Source: Didymella arachidicola (lineage: Eukaryota > Ascomycota > Dothideomycetes > Pleosporales > Didymellaceae). From it: a stretch of DNA of 64,000 nt. Each line of letters begins with the position of its first letter. Within the stretch, counting starts at the first letter, position 1. The position numbers and the translations under genes were made by a program. Below are positions 1 to 11,504 of this stretch, piece by piece. Below the pieces are notes generated by a model, which searched no databases, had not been told where the DNA came from, and saw only the letters and a program-made list of their open reading frames with translations. The stretch is taken from positions 1,364,001-1,428,000 of the forward strand of contig CM049998.1 in NCBI GenBank assembly GCA_016630955.3, written 5' to 3'.

Positions 1-1161
1 CATCAAACCATAACTTTGCGACATATTGAGAAGTCCTGGCAACTGCTTTTCGTATTCACTGCCGCTTCCATGCGCTACGTCCAACACGAACAGTGATTGT
101 GGATCTCTGAAGGTCTCGTTATAGGTCTGGTTACGCAAGCGGACAAGACTGCTGATGTTCTGGCAGAGATGACTGACTGCCACTGTGGAGTAGGAACCGC
201 CACCGGGGGAAGGGAGAGTGCAATTACCACTGTCACATCCGCGCACAAATGCGTTCGTATACTCTTCGATAGGTTGCATGAGACCCACGATCATGGCAGC
301 GACTATCGGTTCATGCACGTTGAATGCTCCGCGGGCGCCCATGATGGCAGCGCCTGTAGCGGAATAATTGTTCGTCCTAGCCACTGCCACAGCAGCAGCA
401 TCCACGCGCTGAGCACAGTTTCAAAGCGCAAAAGTTGCTGTGAGAAGAACCCGGTCAGTGCTGTCATGATCGTTGCAAGCGCCCCTAGTGCGGCTACAAT
501 GCTGAAGAGAATTAGCATAAATCAGTAGACAACCACATCCCACCTACTACGGTTTTTTGGGTCCCAGTTTCATGAGCAATAAGAATGAGCCCCAAGGCTC
601 TCGGCTGGCTGCATCGAAATCTTCTGAATCGTACAAGCGCCGGGCCTTACGGAACCACTGCCATCACAACTGGCTGAGTCCTGCTAAATATCAGACCTGC
701 CGCCTGCGAACTACGAACTATCACCCACCCTCTGTCAAGACGATACTCGCTCCAGATATCATGAGCAAAGAAGAGAGTGACACAACAGAGTTGATTGTAA
801 TGAGCTGAGGCCAATCTGGTTGCGGTTTATCTTGATGTGTCAACAGTGTTGCAATCAGACCCCCAAGAGTCAGTACGGATGAGACGAAAGCGCATGCCTC
901 GGCAGTCCAGCTTCTATTCCACAGCCTCTGTAATGCGCGTCCTGTATCAGTCCATATGTTCGAGCCCCAAGCTACGAAATCGCGAAGCGTAGTAAGGCAT
1001 CCGAATGCCCATTTCTTTGGAGTCTGCTGGCAGGTTCGGGAGATCCTGTCGCTCTTTGTGATAGAATCGGAGTGAGTCGTTGTGCTTGAGGCGGAGTCCG
1101 CCGCAACGACAGTCTCCAGTCTCGTACCGGGTAAGAGGGCTAATGATTCAGGCTGGGCCAT
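1..1161 (-). pseudogene. Decayed DUF3176 membrane protein, 3' end beyond window
   Basis: The minus strand reads as a fungal DUF3176 integral membrane protein of unknown function. Exon 1 is 1161-729 (start ATG at 1161) and holds the family's first membrane segment, including WTAEACAFV and a WPQLITINSVVSL-like motif. Introns 681-728 and 502-550 both have GT/AG ends and join in phase. Exon 2 carries the conserved DAASREPWGS motif and exon 3 GALATIMTALTGFFSQQ, then NNYSATGA. Two lesions break it: a TGA at 664-666 inside the conserved 'SQL-W-WF' motif, and a one-base deletion in an A-run near 419-421, after which the frame continues cleanly to the window start. One or both could be sequence error, but the pair points to decay. 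The family assignment is from motif memory. Confidence 0.65.
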
Positions 1162-2284
1162 TGGATCGATGAGAAACTCAAGGCAATTGCAGAAACGGAC
1201 TGGAGCTCAATGTGACCTCTCCACATCTTATAGATGCATCAGAACTCCGTCCCCAGCCCCCCAATATTGTGCTATAAGTTTTACCCAACAGTATGCAAGG
1301 CTGTACACACCATCCGCTCGCTTCATGATCGAGACTCGTCTGTACCACACATATCTTACACAGAGGCAACCTTTGCCTGCTGCTGACGTGAGATGAAACC
1401 GCCAGGTATGGTTGTGGCGACATCTTTGCAGTCCATGGATTCTTCACTTTTTGGCCAAGTGAAGCACCGCACATTTTGGAGAAGTTTTACATGCTGAGGC
1501 TTGCGTCGCTGCAGCAATACCTATGGTATGTTCGCGCTGCAAATAAGACTGTGTCTAATTCATACTGTCTGTTCACTCGTCCGGCGAGCGAGTAGGCTGA
1601 GGTATAGCATAGCAAGGCTGAGAGTAAAGGGGGCTGGCGGCCAAAACCGTCAGACGCGGGACGAGGAACGCGCTTCGCACTCCGTCATAGCTATAATTAC
1701 TCATCACCAAAACAGGCATCACCAACATGTCAATCTCATGAGATGCGCCTGTGAGGACACTAAAACCCGCAATATATTGTACAATTCCTATTCATCACTT
1801 AGCCGACCCATCATCATGTCGCTGTCCTCCCTCCTCAACCTCATTCCGCTCTCTATTGCCTCTCTCCTCGATTATAAGGTGCTCGCGCACGCGTTTCAAT
1901 AAGTCTATTCGACCGCATTGTTGCCGTTCCATCGTCATCAGATGCCGCTACCCTCTGCCTCAACATCCACCTCTGCTGTATAATTGGTAATATCGCTTTT
2001 TTGTGCGGCTCTAGAGCCTCATTTTTGTATGCTGTCGATGTAGGTGATCCAGCGCATCATATGTGCGGATGCATCACGAACCAACCTGCGGCCACACCAC
2101 GTGCTGTGTGCCAATTACTGGCCGATGCATGCTTTGTTTTTACCGTTGTGAAACCCTTGCATTGCGGGTTATGTGTGGTATTGCGGCAATGCGTGCGCAA
2201 CGAGTCGAAAGCAACACCGTCCCGATTTTTGCCGTCACTACGAAAGCCGAGAAGGCTTACTTTTCACTGTTCAAACGTCTCCCC
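1162..2284. other. Intergenic, no gene recognised
   Basis: Short overlapping open frames only; none has a recognisable motif or a convincing intron structure. It separates two decayed minus-strand membrane protein genes and should contain the promoter of the first. Confidence 0.5.
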
Positions 2285-4428
2285 TTAAGTCTTGACCAGT
2301 TGCCAGTGGTCAAACAACACAAACCACCATTGCTCTTCGTCTCGGATCTCTTTGTAACTAGCAGACGACCCTTTCTGTCTGAGCGGACGGAGAGGAATGT
2401 GCTCACGCTTACGAAATTTACGTGAGAGCCTTGGATGTTCTCGCTTCGTCAAATCAAGGACGGCAAGAACGTCTCCGGGCTCTGTGACCGGGACCAAAGC
2501 TGTTGCTCTGCTCCACGTGCCTGCTTCGACACCGTGCTGTGCCATCCGCTGTAATTGGAGTATTGATCCGGCCTGCCATTCAGCATACGCATGCTCGAAG
2601 TCGTCATTTTCATACCCATAGTAGTGCCTAAATCTGAATAGAAGGACCAAGAGCGGGTTGAGAAAGAAAGCCAGGACTTGAATGATGCCGCCAACTTGTA
2701 TCGCTGCGAAATTCGATTGGCTAAGGTACACCGTTTCGTCCTGCCACTGATCCGACTTCAGCGTCTTCGTTTGATTTGCATAAGGGGGTCTGTGGGTGAT
2801 CAGAGAAAGCCTTAGAGTCTTGCGCGCGAGTAGATTAGGTACAGCTTTAGCCTCACAAAACGCACCGATGCTTTGGGCACTAAATTGGTGCAAACTCATC
2901 GCCAAGGGACGCAGGTGCTTCTGGTCGCTGGCATCGTTCCATGTTTCCTTTAAGTCTGCTTCCTGCGTTTCGTGGTCGGAATAGATTTGGGTACAGCTGT
3001 TTGAACCCAGTTTAGTCGGGTTACAGTACTCTCTTTGAGTAGTGCAACCGACCAGCGAGACAACGTCCTTTGATTGGTAAGAGTCATTGTTAGTAGTGGT
3101 CTCTGGGGCGAAGAACCAGGTATGATCTGTCTCGCCCACATACTTTACCGATGTCGATACCAGAAACAGCATGGTCGTCGACGTATTCGTCACTATAAAG
3201 TCTTTTTTCCATGGTATATGATCACCATAAGGAGAGCCAAGCTCATGTTGGCTGATTGCGCTAGGCAACTTGTTAGCTCTTGCATCTGTGTTGATTAGCA
3301 GTGTTGGTTGACAGAGCAGCTCCCTGGGGCGATTAGAGAGTTACATACTACACAACGTAATTGCTGCGGTGGCCTGAAATCGAAGTGGTTGTGTCACTCT
3401 TGATCTCAAAAGTCATGTTCCTGGCCTGGGCACCAAGATAGTACGCCAGCGTGCCATTGGTGTTATTTGCCTTGACATTCAGTGGTGCACAATGATGCCG
3501 CACTCGCATGGTCAGCGGCGGGCCCCGATTCAGCCCGAGATGTTTGTAACCGTCGAGCAAGTCTGTCTCTATGATAATGTTACCGTCCAATAACTTGCAA
3601 GCTGCAAGTCTCTTTTGCGAAAGGACAAGGTGCGTTCCTGTTCGTCCGGTAGGGTAGCATTGGTATGGACAGGATACCACAGTCGTCAGGGAGTATTTCC
3701 TTCCTCTCCTTCTCGTTCAGACGGCCGTAATACTCGTAACCATCCTCTCGTACTTTTGTACGATTCTCAGCTTGACAGTAGCGTTGCGCATATGCTAAGT
3801 ATTCAGCAGACTTTGAATTCAGAAATGGTGCGATATACTCTTGCACAGCCTGATTGTCCGATCTTGTGAAGTTGACACCTTGTAATGGGACGTCACAATC
3901 GTTCTTCGGACCAGTGATCACGACTTCATTCCAGCCTTGAGACACACGCGATGAGAAGATACCTGATTCAATATGAGACGATGATCACACAGGTCAGGAG
4001 ATGATTGGACATACCGGCCAATGTAAAGGCCACAGCTATCGCAAGGGCTATGAACGCTGTGCCGAGTACTTTTCGGTGTCCATGCTTAATCGTTTTTCGC
4101 CATACGCGCCATATTTCCAAGAAGGCGAAGAACGCATCGGCAGCTAATTCGAGTTGCGTAAAGTGGCTTGGCGTTGCAGATAGGGTCCGACAGGCTGAGC
4201 TTGTGAGAAGTCACTGAAGTGCAGAATGCAGCGAATGAGTTTCCAAAGACTACGGCCGCTTGTGTTAACAAACAGAGCCACGAAGGCGATTAGTAATTCA
4301 CCAATTCGGTGATCAAGCGTCAGCGTTGCTCCTTGGATTTTGGAGACGCCCCTGTTGATCCAGAAACCGTGAAATATGTCGGAATCGAGCGAGCTGGTGA
4401 TGATCTGGGTACCGTGAAGGTCTGCCAT
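2285..4428 (-). pseudogene. Frameshifted fungal multi-pass membrane protein
   Basis: The product resembles a widespread fungal family of uncharacterised membrane proteins: an N-terminal block containing GATLTLDHRIGELLIAF and QATLRNS, a cysteine-containing extracellular middle (CDVPLQGVNF, NAPCPFAKETC), and a C-terminal segment with a hydrophobic helix followed by EWQAGSILQLQRMAQ and PVTEPGDVLAVLD. The first ATG of the open frame is at 4428. One intron lies near 3958-4015. Another is suggested at 3286-3348 by GTATGT, TGCTAATC and CACAG, but that choice leaves an in-frame TAA, so the junction is unclear. Single-base frameshifts near 4150 (after RNS) and 3596-3612 break the frame; each is healed by one base. 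A decayed gene is the simplest reading, a run of one-base sequence errors the alternative. Confidence 0.6.
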
Positions 4429-5395
4429 ACTGAAGAATTTTGCCACGAATTATGGCGAGAAGTGGAGGTAAGTGGGCTATCAGGCAGAGCGCAAGAATGC
4501 TGAGGGTATTCATAAGGGCGGCGACTATTTTTTAATGAACTTTCAGCCTGGTCTGCCATTTGAGCCAACGGCTTACATGCCAAGGTCACCATGTGCAATC
4601 AATGCATTTGGCTGCATTTGGCTGCATTCTATGTGCCTCCTTCTCTTTGTTCCCTGTCAGTAATGAGGAGCGCCCCTGATGGATGCTGTATATCCGCTGT
4701 GGCTACCATGTTCGAGGGGAGGACGCGGCATGGGGGCACAGGCATTCTGACCTACAAAGTAGACGATCTCTACTGCAGTCGGTGGATCATTCGTACGGAT
4801 AGATGGCCTTGATAGTATCAAACATGGAATGAATAGTCCACGATTGCGCAGTCTCGTTGCGTGAAGAGCTTCAGGCTATGATGGAACGCCCAGGAAGGAT
4901 CGGTCTTGGTGTTGGTGGAAATGATCACAAACCCCGGCCTTGTGTCGCCATGCCTGCGGAGACAATGACTAGACCAGCGACGACTCGATACCTACAGCGT
5001 GGTACAACTTACGACCTATCATCGAATGACGTGTTCCTCGCTATCAATATCTACCAAATGGCGATGTGGAGTGTTTGTGATGTTCGCGCTTCAATTCACT
5101 AGAAGCCAGAGGAACGCGCCTTCCCTAATTAGATTCTAGCGCGTTGTGGGGAAAGCCGAGGCTGTCCGTCAGGTTCACATGCCTCCACGCCAGCTACTGG
5201 ATCACGGATCACCGCGTCTCGCACAGTTCACGGCATTCACATGTGAGGCGCATATGCGAGCTGGCTTCTGTGAAGTCCTCATTCTCCCGTCATACTTTCC
5301 AGCGCTCTATTGGCCCCAACCACCGCCAAAGTCGTTCCTAGGTACATGGTGACGTCCGATACACCTGCGCCACGAATGTCTCTCACGCGGTAGAC
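4429..5395. other. Intergenic between decayed membrane gene and ABC transporter
   Basis: Divergent intergenic stretch, so it should hold the promoters of both neighbours. A 9-11 base duplication (tttggctgcat) occurs near 4608-4628. No coding signal is recognised. Confidence 0.5.
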
Positions 5396-7629
5396 ATGGC
5401 CGTTCTTTCGAAACCCTGGTCGAAGCAAGGCCTTTCGAGCGCATCAATCAAGTCATTCGCAAATGACTTCACGAAGCTTTACCTACAGAATCGTACCCGC
5501 ATATCACGCGCCGTCTACCTCACGCTCTTCGTCGCCCTCGTAAACCGCGTGCGCAATGCTATAGCCGAGCAGAAAGCAGCTTCAATACGGCGCGAAGCAC
5601 AACGGAAGTCTGGAACGGGGCCAAGCGAAGGTGAAGCCACAGGGCGAAAGAGGGTCGAGCTGAATCGCGAGTTTTTCAAGAACCTCTTGCGACTGCTCAA
5701 GATCTGTATACCAGGATGGCGGAGCAAAGAGTTCAGATTAATCATCAGTCACAGCATCTTCCTCGTGCTGAGGACTATGATAAGTCTGTATGTTGCTGAG
5801 CTCGATGGCAGGCTTGTCAGCAGTCTAGTGCGAGGCAAAGGCAGCGAGTTTCTGAAGGGATTGGTATGGTGGATGACAGTCGCCATCCCAGCGACCTTTA
5901 CGAACTCGATGGTATGTGGCATCACAAAAATTCGTGCCAATGGGATCACTGACCTCTGCAGCTGTCCTACCACCAGTGCAAACTATCCTTACAGTACCGC
6001 ACAAGACTCACGAACTACGTCCACAACAAATACCTCTCGCAAATGACTTTCTACACTCTTTCAGCCCTTGACGACCGAATCAAGAACGCCGATCAGCTCA
6101 TTACCGTCGATGTGGCCAAATTTGCAAACAGCCTCGCCGAGCTGTACTCGAACCTTGCGAAACCGGTACTCGATATCATAGTATACAACTACTCATTGTC
6201 GCGTAGTGTAGGAGGAGAAGGTCTATTTTTCATGAGCCTACTTGTTCAAGTTTCAGCTAACGTCATGCGCGCGCTGACTCCGCCCTTTGGCAAGTACGTC
6301 GCAGATGAGGCGAGACTCGAGGGCGAATTCAGGTTCCAGCATTCAAGGCTCATCGATTATAGCGAGGAAGTTGCGCTGTACCACGGTCACGAGGCCGAGA
6401 AAGATACTCTAGACAAGGGGTACTTCACGCTGATTAAGCACGTCAACAGGATACTGAGAAGACGTCTTTACCATGGCGTCATGGAAGATTTCGTGATCAA
6501 GTACTTCTGGGGTGCGCTCGGGCTGTTGCTCTGCAGTGTACCTGTCTTCTTCCAGGTCCCTGGACAGAACGCAAAGAATATGGGTGACCGCACAGAAAGC
6601 TTTGTTACCAATCGACGCATGTTGCTCATGTCTTCTGACGCCTTTGGTCGCATCATGTTCTCATACAAGGAGATAACCGAGCTTGCCGGCTACACATCTC
6701 GGGTATCCACTCTGCTGGACGTTATTGATGACATCCAAGCTGGTCACTTCGAAAAGAAGCTCGTCTCTTCGGCCGACACGGAAGAGAACGCAGCTGTCCT
6801 GCGCGGACGTGGTGCGGTCACTGAGGGCGAAGATATTGAGTTCGTAGACGTTCCCATCGTCTCACCCAATGGCGACGTGCTTGTACGCAAGCTGTCATTC
6901 ACAGTCAAGCCTGGCGATCATCTTCTTATTGTCGGCCCCAACGGCTGTGGTAAGTCAAGTTTGTTCCGTATACTTGGCGGATTGTGGCCTGTCTACGGTG
7001 GCACCGTGCGCAAGCCGCCTTTCGAGGACATTTTTTATATCCCTCAGCGCCCATACCTCTCCCGAGGTACACTGCGCCAGCAAATTATCTACCCCGACAA
7101 CTTGCGCGAGATGCGCGACAAAGGAATAACAGACGACGACCTCTACAACATCTTGAGCGTCGTTGAAATTGAGAGCATTGTCGACCGCCCAGGCGGTTGG
7201 GACGCTGAACAAGAGTGGACTGATGTGCTATCTGGTGGCCTGCAACAGCGAGTGGCCATGGCGCGTCTGTTCTACCACCGCCCTCGGTACGCCATTCTAG
7301 ACGAATGCACAAGTTCAGTAACACTGGAGATCGAGAGGGTGATGTACGACGAGGCGAAGAGGCTCGGCATCACACTCATGACCGTCTCGCATAGAAGGAG
7401 TCTGTGGAAGTACCATGAGAAGATTCTGCAATTTGATGGGCAAGGGAAGTACGTGTTCACAAAGCTAGATGCAGAAAGGCGTCTGGAGCTCGAGGAGTAA
7501 GTACAGCGTTGACGGTGTCGGGATGCGCACATGCTAATCTGCCACAGCGAGAAGGAAGACATCGAGCTGCAGCTGCGAGCCGTACCTGACATTGAGCAGC
7601 GAATTGCAGAGTTGGAGGCTTCGATGTAA
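5396..7629 (+). CDS. Peroxisomal ABCD-type half-transporter (PXA1/PXA2 family)
   Basis: A half-size ABC transporter of subfamily D, which imports long- and very-long-chain acyl-CoA (or fatty acid) into peroxisomes for beta-oxidation and works as a dimer. Exons are 5396-5911, 5962-7496 and 7548-7629; introns of 50 and 51 bp have GTATGT/CTGCAG and GTAAGT/CACAG ends, and the joined frame gives 710 residues. The N-terminal half is the ABC_membrane_2-type transmembrane domain. The nucleotide-binding domain shows Walker A VGPNGCGKSS, signature LSGGLQQRVAMARLF, Walker B AILDECTSS and the H-loop VSHRRSLWKYH. The signature has LSGGLQ where animal ABCD proteins have LSGGEK; I recall LSGGLQ in other fungal copies. 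The C terminus is a short acidic helix. Yeast has two paralogues and I cannot say which this matches. Confidence 0.93.
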
Positions 7630-7991
7630 TGCGTGAGCTGTGGAGAGCTCTGCAAACATGCAGCCAGCTGCCCACGGCTTTTGAGCATCGCATGTCAGGC
7701 TACCCACTGGGTCATGTTAGAAATAACTCGAATGAGCACCGAGCAAAGGCATGTGCGTGATGTCTGAAGTACAATCGTCTGAAGTTCAGTCGCCTGAAGT
7801 CAAGATTTTAGTATAGCCCTCCCGTACTAAGTGGGGCCGCCTCATTAGCGTGCGCTAGTCTCGTCGTCGGTGAATGCCGCACCAGGGCTCCGTGTTTCTC
7901 GAAGCTCAGGCGCGTCTCCCTGCAACTCTCCGCAACAGCTTCAAGCTGCCGAGTCAACACGCATTCTGCGCCCGGCAGTCGCCACACCGCC
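7630..7991. promoter_or_regulatory. Short spacer with dynactin promoter
   Basis: A 362-bp gap between two plus-strand genes. It should hold the terminator of the ABCD gene and the promoter and leader of the dynactin gene. A repeated ctgaagt(c/t) motif lies at about 7767-7802 (gtctgaagt occurs three times). No defined element is recognised. Confidence 0.4.
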
Positions 7992-10900
7992 ATGTCCGAT
8001 TTCAAGGTCGGCCAGAGAATTGAGACGAATACCCACCGGACTGGCATTGTCAAATATGTCGGTCCCATCCATGTTGCAGAGGGCGCCTGGCTCGGCATCG
8101 ACCTGCAAGAGCCCACGGGGAAGAACGACGGCTCTGTCCGCGGCGAGCGCTACTTTGACTGCCCACCCCAGCATGGACTGTTTGTAAAAGAAACAGACAT
8201 TCTCCATATCGTCTCACCGCCTGTGCCAAAGGCAGCGGCACCGAAACCCAAGGCCCCTGCTCCCAAATCACGACCCTCGAGTGTTGTTGCGCCCAGACCA
8301 GCGTCAACGTCAACACGACCTGCGAGCGTCACCTCGCCCCCAGCGACCTCGAGAGCGCCGAGCCACACCAAGCGCCAATCCGTAGCACCGACTGCCCCTC
8401 GCACCCCACTACGCGCCCCGGCGCGCAAGCCAAGTGTCGCCAGCGCGTCCACCACAGCGCTCTCCCCACCCCCAACACGCCCGTCGGCGACATCACGTCC
8501 AAGCGCATCTTCGACGACGACTTCTGCTTCACAACCACCCACAAATCCATTGCGGACATCTACGAGGGACAACAATGTCGACGTGCTGCAGATCAAAATC
8601 AAGCATCTTGAGAAGCAGCATGCAGAAGACCAGGCAGGATTGCAGGAGCTCTCAGAGATCAAGGCGGAGCGCGACCGCTTGCAAGGCATCATACAAAAGC
8701 TGCAGCCGAAGCTCAAATCTCTTCACGATCAGTCGACTGAAACCAAGGAACAGTTGAAGAACTTGCAGACGGAGAACGAGCGACTGCTCAAGGAAGCGCA
8801 AGACCACGAATTTGATCTGGAAGATGCATTGCTTGAAAGGGAAATGGCCCAAGAGCGCGCCGAGCAGAATGAAAACGAGCTGATGATACTGCGGGAAAGA
8901 GTTCAGGAGCAGAGCCTGGAGCTGGACATTCTCAGAGATGAAGCCAAGGAGTACACTGCGGACATGTCCGAGGAGGAGAAGGAGAAGGTCGGGTTCTACC
9001 GAATGCAGCACGACAACGAGCGTCTCCGTGACGCATTAGTCATGTTGAAAGAGGTCAGGGAAGAAGAAGCACATGAAAGCAAGACTCGAATTGAGGAGCT
9101 GGAAGAGGACTCTGCACAGCTGGAGACTTTACGCAATCAGCATCAAGCGCTGGAGGAACAACTGACAAAGACATTGGCGGCTGCAGAAGACTTCAAGGCT
9201 CAGCTCAATGACCGGAACGACCTGGAAGATACCGTGGAGGAGCTGGCGGACAAGCTCGCAGGTCTAGAGAAGACTGTGGCCGAGCAAGAGGCAGTGATCA
9301 AGGAGCTTGAGGAACTGAGAGACCTCAACTCGGAGATACAAGAACAGCAAGAGGAAGAGCAGCAAGGCCTACGCATGGAACTCGAGGACAAGGAGTCTGA
9401 GCTTGCACAACTTGGCGAACGCGCACTGGAGCAGGCAGTCACAATCTCGGACCTGGAAGAGACAAACGGAAAGTTTAGAGATCTTGTGACTGAGCTGCTT
9501 GCGCAGATCAAGGAGGCTGAGTCGACCAAGACCATGACCGAAGCTCAAGTTAAGGATACCACTGGGCGCATAAACGAAGTCATGGACGTCAACCGACGTC
9601 TTCGTGCCGCTGAAGTGAATGCAACCGGCAAAGAAATCATCTCTGAGCTCCGTCAACTCAAGGTTGACCAGACGTCTGAAATGTTGGCTGTCCTGAGCGA
9701 GACACAATCTCAAGAATTCGGCAGAAGCGAGCCGATGCAGGCCTACTTCACCGCAAAGCGCATCACGTTCAAGGCCTCTATGCTGAAGAACTTCCTATCG
9801 AACACAGACAAGCATGCAGCACAGAAGGGCAGCGTCGAAGAAGCTTCTTCGAAGTTGTTGAGCATCGAGGCAAGCTACTACTTGGCCCAGCTCAAGAGTG
9901 GAAGCGAGCGAATATCGTCTGCGATGGCAGTATCGACACTACCACAGTTTGTAACATTTGGCCCGGCATACGCTGAATTGACTGCTGTAGAGAGGAACCT
10001 GGATCACGGACTTGAAGCACTCAAGGCTGATATGGTTAACTTTTCCGAAATGACGACATCCTTCAAAGGCTCAACAGAAGTGTACAAAGCTGTTGTTTCC
10101 TCTCACCAGGCAGTATTGGACGAACGGCCTGAAGATGAGACAATGTTGCGGGTGTCTTCGATTGCGGCAAGCCTGACGTACCTCGACGCTTCCTGCACAG
10201 CTACTATCTCGATGCTGAAGTCGTTGGCAGAGTCCACTGAAGAGCTCACTGAGGAGGCAAACACTGTCGTGGATCGGCTTGCAGCGCCATCTACAGTGTG
10301 CAGCCGCAGCATGATAGCAGCTTCACGGCTGCTGAAGACGTGCAGAGAGCGTAGAGGGGACGGCCTTTACCCCCAATTCAATGGCAATTTTGACTCTATC
10401 AAAGAGGCCGAGGAGTCTCTGTCTAGGGTCGCACGGGATGCAACTAAATGGTCACATGGCGTTTTAGAAGCATTGGCTCGATCAGTCGACGCGGACGGCG
10501 CACTAGTCGAGCCCGTCGACCTCAGAAATCTCTTGGTACCCTTCTGGTCTGATCAATCAAGTAAGCTCGACAATCTTGCCTCCTCGTTGAATAGCTGGAA
10601 CGAGTACGCTTTGATGCTCAAAGACACGATTGAGATCCAGCACGGTCCTGCACCCTGGACTGAAAAGGCTCAAGAGATCGAGGCCGCCAGAAGACAAGTC
10701 GACGAGGCAGCGAACAAGCTCCAATCAATCACAGCTGAACACCAAGCGACACTTCTCAAGCTGCGCGAGCGCGAACAGGTCATCGAGACTAGAGAGCTGG
10801 AGATTGAACACCTTGCCGCCAAGAACCGCGAGGCGACGAACAAGAGCGAGGACATGCAACGCCTACAGACCGAGATTGAGACAACGCAAGCCGAGATCAA

Positions 10901-11504
10901 GCAGCTGCAGAAGCAAGACAAGGCCCAGAAGGAAGAGATCGCAGAGCTGAACGCCAAACTTGCACACGCGGCACAGTACCAGCCTTCAGAAGCAGAGAAA
11001 GCGCCCGCTGTCGCGACCCCCGGCCCTGAACCGGCAGATGCGTCATCGCGCAGCGCGCCTGCAAGCCTCATGTCACTTCTCGATGCTCTGCAAGTCGAGA
11101 ACCGCTGGCTGCGCCAGAACAACCAGGAAGATGTTTACGACACAAGACAACTAAATCTCTTCAAATCCATGCGACCTTTGGAAAAGCGCGCAACAAGCAG
11201 GCTTTTAGCTGCCACCGACGAGCTCCTTAGTCTGACCTGGCTGACGGACGACTTCGACGAGCCCAAGACACTGACAAGCATCTCCAGCCAGCACCACGAG
11301 AATCCCAGGCAGTCCCGCCGATCAAAGCGCGCACCGCTATCTTTGGCGCCTCTCCAAGCCCAGCTCGACACAATCAAAGACAAGGGACGTCTGGACTGGC
11401 CTGGACTAGACGAGCTGAGTTTCGCAGACTTGTCGCCGACGCTGAAGTACTTTGATCGGGAAATGCTGGCCCTGCGGCCTCTGAAGAGCATCGTAGCGTT
11501 GTAA
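7992..11504 (+). CDS. nudM: Dynactin large subunit p150Glued
   Basis: The largest dynactin subunit, which links cytoplasmic dynein to cargo and microtubules and is needed for nuclear migration (A. nidulans NUDM, N. crassa RO-3). It is a single uninterrupted frame of 1170 codons starting in good context (ccgccATGtcc). Residues about 1-75 form a CAP-Gly domain with the tubulin-tail binding signature GKNDGSV. A Ser/Pro/Thr-rich basic linker follows (about 80-190), then a long coiled coil rich in E/Q/L heptads (about 195-560), a helical middle typical of the dynein-associated domain, a second coiled coil (about 880-1000) and a conserved C terminus. Length fits the fungal family. The upstream ABCD gene is codirectional with a 362-bp gap. 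Confidence 0.95.
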   Translation: MSDFKVGQRIETNTHRTGIVKYVGPIHVAEGAWLGIDLQEPTGKNDGSVRGERYFDCPPQHGLFVKETDILHIVSPPVPKAAAPKPKAPAPKSRPSSVVAPRPASTSTRPASVTSPPATSRAPSHTKRQSVAPTAPRTPLRAPARKPSVASASTTALSPPPTRPSATSRPSASSTTTSASQPPTNPLRTSTRDNNVDVLQIKIKHLEKQHAEDQAGLQELSEIKAERDRLQGIIQKLQPKLKSLHDQSTETKEQLKNLQTENERLLKEAQDHEFDLEDALLEREMAQERAEQNENELMILRERVQEQSLELDILRDEAKEYTADMSEEEKEKVGFYRMQHDNERLRDALVMLKEVREEEAHESKTRIEELEEDSAQLETLRNQHQALEEQLTKTLAAAEDFKAQLNDRNDLEDTVEELADKLAGLEKTVAEQEAVIKELEELRDLNSEIQEQQEEEQQGLRMELEDKESELAQLGERALEQAVTISDLEETNGKFRDLVTELLAQIKEAESTKTMTEAQVKDTTGRINEVMDVNRRLRAAEVNATGKEIISELRQLKVDQTSEMLAVLSETQSQEFGRSEPMQAYFTAKRITFKASMLKNFLSNTDKHAAQKGSVEEASSKLLSIEASYYLAQLKSGSERISSAMAVSTLPQFVTFGPAYAELTAVERNLDHGLEALKADMVNFSEMTTSFKGSTEVYKAVVSSHQAVLDERPEDETMLRVSSIAASLTYLDASCTATISMLKSLAESTEELTEEANTVVDRLAAPSTVCSRSMIAASRLLKTCRERRGDGLYPQFNGNFDSIKEAEESLSRVARDATKWSHGVLEALARSVDADGALVEPVDLRNLLVPFWSDQSSKLDNLASSLNSWNEYALMLKDTIEIQHGPAPWTEKAQEIEAARRQVDEAANKLQSITAEHQATLLKLREREQVIETRELEIEHLAAKNREATNKSEDMQRLQTEIETTQAEIKQLQKQDKAQKEEIAELNAKLAHAAQYQPSEAEKAPAVATPGPEPADASSRSAPASLMSLLDALQVENRWLRQNNQEDVYDTRQLNLFKSMRPLEKRATSRLLAATDELLSLTWLTDDFDEPKTLTSISSQHHENPRQSRRSKRAPLSLAPLQAQLDTIKDKGRLDWPGLDELSFADLSPTLKYFDREMLALRPLKSIVAL

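Noticed and set aside
945..975. gttcgagcccc resembling a tRNA T-loop
   Set aside because: No matching T-stem, acceptor stem or anticodon arm; it lies within exon 1 of the DUF3176 pseudogene.
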